From the NCBI GenBank assembly GCA_023392035.1, contig JAEVZY010000199.1, positions 1 through 9,489 on the forward strand: a stretch of 9,489 nt of DNA. The letters are read 5' to 3'. The translations under genes and the position numbers were made by a program. The notes beneath the pieces were generated by a model. It made no database searches and was not told the DNA's origin. It was given only the letters and a program-made list of their open reading frames with translations. This DNA is from Pseudomonadota bacterium. GTDB taxonomy: Bacteria > Pseudomonadota > Gammaproteobacteria > Burkholderiales > Burkholderiaceae_D. Below, one piece after another: positions 6,343 to 9,489 of this stretch. The first letter of the stretch is position 1. Each line of letters starts with the position of its first letter.

Positions 6343-8979
6343 TTACTCCTGGCTGCCTGCTTCACCGCCTTCTTCACCGCCGGCGGCGCCATTGTCTTCC
6401 TCGACATCGCTTTCCAGGATGCGCTGCAGTCCCGACAGGCGGGTGCCGTCTTCCACCGCGATCAGGGTCACGCCCTGGGTGGCACGGCCCATTTCGCGGA
6501 TTTCGGAAACACGGGTCCGGATCAGCACGCCGCCGGTGGTGATCATCATGATTTCATCGGTCGGCTCGACCAGGGTCGCCGCCACCACACGGCCGTTGCG
6601 CTCGCTGGTCTGGATCGCGATCATGCCCTTGGTGCCGCGACCGTGGCGGGTGTACTCGGTGATCGGGGTCCGCTTGCCATAGCCGTTTTCGGTGGCGGTC
6701 AGTACCGACTGCTGCTCATTCTCGGCCACCAGCAAGGCGATCACCTGCTGGCCTTCTTCCAGATTCATGCCGCGCACGCCGCGCGCGTTGCGGCCCATGG
6801 GACGCACATCGTTTTCGTCGAAGCGCACCGCCTTGCCGGCGTCGGAGAACAGCATCACGTCATGCTTGCCATCGGTGAGCGCGGCGCCGACCAGGAAGTC
6901 GCCTTCATCCAGATCGACCGCGATGATGCCGGCCTTGCGCGGATTGCTGAAGTCGGACAACGGGGTCTTTTTCACCGTGCCCAGGCTGGTCGACATGAAG
7001 ATGTAGTGGTCTTCCGGGAAGCTGCGGTTTTCGCCCGAGAGCGGCAGCACCACGGTGATTTTTTCTCCCTCGGCCAAGGGGAACATGTTGACGATGGGCT
7101 TACCGCGCGAATTGCGCGAACCCTGCGGCACTTCCCAGACTTTCAGCCAATACAGGCGGCCACGGTTGGAGAAGCACAGGATGTAGTCGTGGGTGTTGGC
7201 GATGAAGAGCTGGTCGATCCAGTCGTCTTCCTTGGTTGCCATGGCTTGCTTGCCGCGACCGCCGCGCTTTTGGGCACGGTATTCAGACACGGGCTGCGAC
7301 TTCATATAGCCGGCGTGCGACAAGGTCACCACCATGTCCTGCGGCGCGATCAGGTCTTCGGTGCCCAGGTCGGTGGCGTTGAGCTCGATCTGCGAGCGAC
7401 GCGGGTCTTTTGTGCCATCGCCGTATTCATTGCGCACCGCCGTCAATTCGTCGGAAATGATGCTGGTGACGCGCTCCGGCCGAGCCAGAATGTCCAGCAG
7501 GTCGGCGATCTGCGCCATCACTTCCTTGTATTCGTTGACGATCTTGTCCTGCTCAAGGCCGGTCAGGCGTTGCAGACGCATCTGCAGGATTTCCTGGGCC
7601 TGATCGTCGGACAGCTTGTACAGGCCATCTTCCTGCAAGCCGTAGTGGCGCGGCAGGTTTTCGGGCCGGAAAGCGGCCACACCGCCGGTGTTTTCGGCGC
7701 CGGTACGGGCCAGCATCTCGCGCACCACGGAAGAATCCCAGGCGCGCGCCATCAATTCGGATTTGGCGATCGGTGGCGTCGGCGCAGCCTTGATGATGGC
7801 AATGAAGTCATCGATGTTGGCCAGGGCCACGGCCAGGCCTTCCAGCACATGGCCGCGCTCGCGCGCACGGCGCAGCTCGAACACGGTACGGCGGGTCACC
7901 ACCTCGCGCCGGTGCGAGAGGAAGGATTCCAGCATCTGCTTCAGGTTCAGCAACTTGGGCTGACCATCCACCAGGGCCACCATGTTCATGCCGAAGGTGT
8001 CCTGCAACTGGGTCTGCTTGTACAGGTTGTTGAGCACCACTTCCGGCAGTTCGCCGCGCTTCAATTCGATCACCACGCGCATGCCCGATTTGTCGGACTC
8101 GTCGCGAATGTCGGAAATGCCTTCCAGCTTCTTCTCGCGCACCAGCTCGGCGATGCGCTCCAGCAGGGACTTCTTGTTGACCTGGTAGGGCAGCTCGTCG
8201 ACGATGATGGCCGAGCGGTTCTCGCGCAGTTCTTCGAAGTGGGTCTTGGCCCGCATCACCACCCGGCCGCGGCCGGTACGATAGCCATCGCGCACACCGG
8301 AAACGCCATAGATAATGCCGGCGGTGGGGAAATCGGGCGCGGGGATCAGCTCGATCAACTCGTCCACTGTGCACTGCGGATTGCGCAGGACGTGCAAGGC
8401 GCCATTCACCACTTCCGACAGATTGTGGGGCGGGATATTGGTCGCCATGCCCACCGCGATGCCGGAAGAACCGTTGATCAGAAGGTTCGGGACCTTGGTC
8501 GGCAGGACCGAAGGCTCGCGCTCCTTGCCGTCGAAGTTGGGCACGAAATCGACGGTGTCCTTGTCGATGTCCGCCAGCAGCTCCTGCGAAATCTTGTCCA
8601 GCCGGCACTCGGTATAACGCATGGCGGCCGCATTGTCGCCGTCGATCGAGCCGAAGTTGCCCTGCCCGTCCACCAGCGTATAGCGCAGGGAGAAGTCCTG
8701 GGCCATGCGCACCAGGGTGTCGTAGATGGCCTGGTCGCCGTGCGGGTGGTATTTACCCATCACCTCGCCGACCACGCGCGCGCACTTCACATACGGGCGG
8801 TTCCAGACGTTGTTCGTCTCATGCATCGCATACAGCACCCGGCGGTGAACCGGCTTCAATCCGTCGCGGACATCGGGCAGCGCGCGGCCGACGATCACGC
8901 TCATGGCGTAATCGAGATAGCTCTTGCGCATCTCCTCTTCGAGTGAAATCGGAATAGTCTCTTTGGCGAATTGATCCAT
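6343..8979 (-). CDS. gyrA: DNA gyrase subunit A
   Basis: Breaks and rejoins DNA in the A2B2 gyrase complex that introduces negative supercoils. The protein has 878 residues, close to E. coli GyrA (875). The winged-helix breakage-reunion domain includes GRALPDVRDGLKPVHRRVLY (31-50), KYHPHGDQAIYD (76-87) and the catalytic Tyr122 in AAMRYTE. The numbering coincides with E. coli across the quinolone region, where residue 83 is Gln and residue 87 is Asp. Residues about 540-855 form the six-bladed C-terminal DNA-wrapping domain, with a GyrA-box QKRGGRG at 570-576. An acidic tail follows (about 857-878). The start MDQFAKETIPISLEEEMRKS is the family N-terminus; a longer GTG-initiated frame to 9051 gives 24 atypical residues and was not used. 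No Shine-Dalgarno is apparent before this ATG. It heads the left-pointing gene series. Confidence 0.98.
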   Translation of the reverse strand: MDQFAKETIPISLEEEMRKSYLDYAMSVIVGRALPDVRDGLKPVHRRVLYAMHETNNVWNRPYVKCARVVGEVMGKYHPHGDQAIYDTLVRMAQDFSLRYTLVDGQGNFGSIDGDNAAAMRYTECRLDKISQELLADIDKDTVDFVPNFDGKEREPSVLPTKVPNLLINGSSGIAVGMATNIPPHNLSEVVNGALHVLRNPQCTVDELIELIPAPDFPTAGIIYGVSGVRDGYRTGRGRVVMRAKTHFEELRENRSAIIVDELPYQVNKKSLLERIAELVREKKLEGISDIRDESDKSGMRVVIELKRGELPEVVLNNLYKQTQLQDTFGMNMVALVDGQPKLLNLKQMLESFLSHRREVVTRRTVFELRRARERGHVLEGLAVALANIDDFIAIIKAAPTPPIAKSELMARAWDSSVVREMLARTGAENTGGVAAFRPENLPRHYGLQEDGLYKLSDDQAQEILQMRLQRLTGLEQDKIVNEYKEVMAQIADLLDILARPERVTSIISDELTAVRNEYGDGTKDPRRSQIELNATDLGTEDLIAPQDMVVTLSHAGYMKSQPVSEYRAQKRGGRGKQAMATKEDDWIDQLFIANTHDYILCFSNRGRLYWLKVWEVPQGSRNSRGKPIVNMFPLAEGEKITVVLPLSGENRSFPEDHYIFMSTSLGTVKKTPLSDFSNPRKAGIIAVDLDEGDFLVGAALTDGKHDVMLFSDAGKAVRFDENDVRPMGRNARGVRGMNLEEGQQVIALLVAENEQQSVLTATENGYGKRTPITEYTRHGRGTKGMIAIQTSERNGRVVAATLVEPTDEIMMITTGGVLIRTRVSEIREMGRATQGVTLIAVEDGTRLSGLQRILESDVEEDNGAAGGEEGGEAGSQE

Positions 8980-9054
8980 GTCGGGTCGGAATGGTGACGA
9001 AGTGGAGGCGACAGGCCGCAGCGCCGCACCTGCGCGGCTGCGGAAAAACACTCG

Positions 9055-9063
9055 ATTTTACCA
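9055..9063 (-). promoter_or_regulatory. candidate extended -10 promoter of gyrA
   Basis: On the minus strand TGG-TAAAAT (9063 down to 9055) matches an extended -10 element, TGn followed by a TATAAT-like hexamer. There is no good -35 hexamer at 16-18 bp: TTGGTT lies only 13 bp upstream, which fits the extended -10 class. The predicted start near 9048 would give a leader of about 69 nt before the gyrA ATG. Known E. coli gyrase promoters are stimulated by DNA relaxation through their -10 region; whether this one is cannot be seen here. Confidence 0.5.
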
Positions 9064-9118
9064 TGTGGCTGCCAACCAACCCGGGACGGCCTACGTGTTA
9101 TCCGGCAATCACGGAACG

Positions 9119-9147
9119 CTGACGCGCGGCGATGACTATGTTTTAAT
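9119..9147 (+). promoter_or_regulatory. candidate sigma70 promoter of the ompA-family gene
   Basis: CTGACG (9119-9124), a 17-bp spacer and TTTAAT (9142-9147) form a reasonable sigma70-type promoter. The predicted transcription start is near 9154, about 47 nt before the ATG at 9201. It is transcribed divergently from the gyrA promoter about 60 bp away. Confidence 0.45.
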
Positions 9148-9153
9148 GCATGC

Positions 9154-9169
9154 GGGCAAAACATTGCCC
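9154..9169 (+). promoter_or_regulatory. perfect stem-loop at the predicted 5' end of the ompA-family mRNA
   Basis: GGGCAA (9154-9159), loop AACA and TTGCCC (9164-9169) form a perfect 6-bp stem. The stem begins at the base where transcription from the candidate promoter is expected to start. There is no U-run after it, so it is not a terminator. In E. coli a stem-loop at the extreme 5' end of the ompA transcript protects it from decay; a similar role here is inference. Confidence 0.45.
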
Positions 9170-9200
9170 CAACGACCAGAAAACCAAAGGGATGGGAACC

Positions 9201-9489
9201 ATGCTGAAACACCTGACCGCCGGCCTGCTCATCGGCTCGGCCGCATTCGCCGCTTGCGCGCAAACCTCCCCGGACATCCAGGCCAAGCAAGGCGTCAGCG
9301 CTTATGCTGCCGACAGCCGCGGTGTGGTGGCACGTACGCCATATGGCACTTGCATCCGCACCGGCTACTGGTCGCCGGCGGATTCGGTCAGCGGTTGCGA
9401 CGGCCCCCTGGTCGCGCCGGTAGCCAAGGTCACCGCCCCGGCGCCCGCTGCGGTCGCGCCGGCCGCCGCCCCGGTCCGGTGTCTTATAA
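9201..9489 (+). CDS. ompA: OmpA-family outer membrane protein, N-terminal part (cut off by the window edge)
   Basis: Only the first 96 codons are present. A signal peptide is clear: Lys3 and His4, a hydrophobic stretch of about residues 5-18, and AFAACAQTS. Cleavage could be by signal peptidase I after Ala-Cys-Ala, or by lipoprotein peptidase at Cys19, although the -3 residue Phe16 is unusual for a lipobox. The short mature domain has DSRGVVARTPYGTCIRTGYW, then SPADSVSGCD. The Cys51/Cys66 pair and this C-R-T-x-x-W pattern recur in OmpA-like proteins of Burkholderiales. An Ala/Pro-rich linker follows (about 72-92), normally leading to the peptidoglycan-binding OmpA domain, which would lie beyond the edge. 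AAAGGGATGGGAACC precedes the ATG; an in-frame ATG at 9192 is an alternative start. The last residues, RCLI, do not fit the Ala/Pro linker. Family assignment rests on this pattern and on the position beside gyrA. Confidence 0.75.
   Translation, partial: MLKHLTAGLLIGSAAFAACAQTSPDIQAKQGVSAYAADSRGVVARTPYGTCIRTGYWSPADSVSGCDGPLVAPVAKVTAPAPAAVAPAAAPVRCLI

Larger units (their letters stand above)
1..8979 (-). other. aromatic amino acid 'supraoperon' gyrA-pheA-hisC-tyrA-aroA-cmk-rpsA
   Basis: Seven genes run in one direction with gaps of 10, 66, 14, -4, 12 and 162 bp. No rho-independent terminator is evident between them, so at least pheA to cmk is probably one transcript. The order corresponds to the gyrA-serC-pheA-hisC-tyrA-aroA-cmk-rpsA arrangement described in Pseudomonas and in Burkholderiales, but without serC. 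Internal promoters before rpsA, and perhaps before hisC, are possible. Confidence 0.8.

Noticed and set aside
6333..6407. 25-residue Lys-rich N-terminal extension of pheA
   Set aside because: It overlaps the gyrA 3' end in another frame, and the AroQ helix begins right after the ATG at 6332.
5352..6542. 396-codon plus-strand frame opposite pheA and the gyrA end
   Set aside because: Low-complexity, Arg/His/Gln-rich composition opposite pheA with no motifs; a codon-bias shadow.
6313..8946. 877-codon open frame on the plus strand covering almost all of gyrA
   Set aside because: It is antisense to a certain gene. Its protein is rich in His, Gln, Gly and Asp with no recognisable motif, as expected when strongly biased high-GC codons suppress stops on the opposite strand.
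9154..9169. The GGGCAA/TTGCCC hairpin as a rho-independent terminator
   Set aside because: There is no U-tract on either strand after the stem, and it lies just upstream of a start codon and downstream of a promoter.
8980..9290. Minus-strand frames upstream of gyrA (8901-9290, 8819-9079)
   Set aside because: They run antisense to the ompA signal region or out of frame into gyrA; the region is better explained as a divergent promoter region.
1..9489. Horizontal transfer, prophage, toxin-antitoxin, CRISPR or other accessory system
   Set aside because: All complete genes are core metabolism or information genes in a conserved order, with similar base composition throughout; no integrase, transposase, tRNA or repeat array is visible.

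Overview
This window is a housekeeping segment of a betaproteobacterial chromosome, most likely order Burkholderiales. The family Oxalobacteraceae (Herbaspirillum, Collimonas and relatives) is my tentative guess. The evidence is the high GC content, the protein sequences, the gene order gyrA-pheA-hisC-tyrA-aroA-cmk-rpsA, and a divergent OmpA-family gene upstream of gyrA. This is a form of the 'supraoperon' of aromatic amino acid genes described in beta- and gammaproteobacteria. No mobile element, CRISPR array, phage gene, rRNA or tRNA gene is visible.

Layout: almost everything reads on the minus strand, so the transcription order runs from right to left. Between about 8980 and 9200 lies a divergent intergenic region. 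It holds a candidate gyrA promoter pointing left, and a candidate ompA promoter with a leader hairpin pointing right. gyrA (8979-6343) is followed after 10 bp by pheA (6332-5259). A 66-bp gap with small direct repeats leads to hisC (5192-4080), then 14 bp to tyrA (4065-3166, GTG start). tyrA overlaps aroA (3169-1838) by an ATGA junction. Then come 12 bp, cmk (1825-1163), a 162-bp spacer and rpsA (1000 to beyond the left edge). On the plus strand an OmpA-family gene starts at 9201 and is cut off by the right edge.

How the genes work together: AroA makes EPSP, the precursor of chorismate. The bifunctional chorismate mutase/prephenate dehydratase (PheA) takes chorismate to phenylpyruvate. TyrA takes prephenate to 4-hydroxyphenylpyruvate. 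The HisC-type aminotransferase can plausibly supply the last transamination for Phe and Tyr as well as serve histidine synthesis. CMP kinase, ribosomal protein S1 and DNA gyrase A tie this pathway to nucleotide metabolism, translation and DNA topology.

Points worth a second look: serC, which normally sits between gyrA and pheA in this order, is absent. GyrA has Gln at the quinolone-determining position 83. aroA, gyrA and rpsA have no visible Shine-Dalgarno sequence. The OmpA gene appears to have a stem-loop at the very 5' end of its predicted mRNA. The last dozen bases look like a possible artefact (a Tn5 mosaic-end-like sequence). I did not find evidence of a previously undescribed system; this is core genome.
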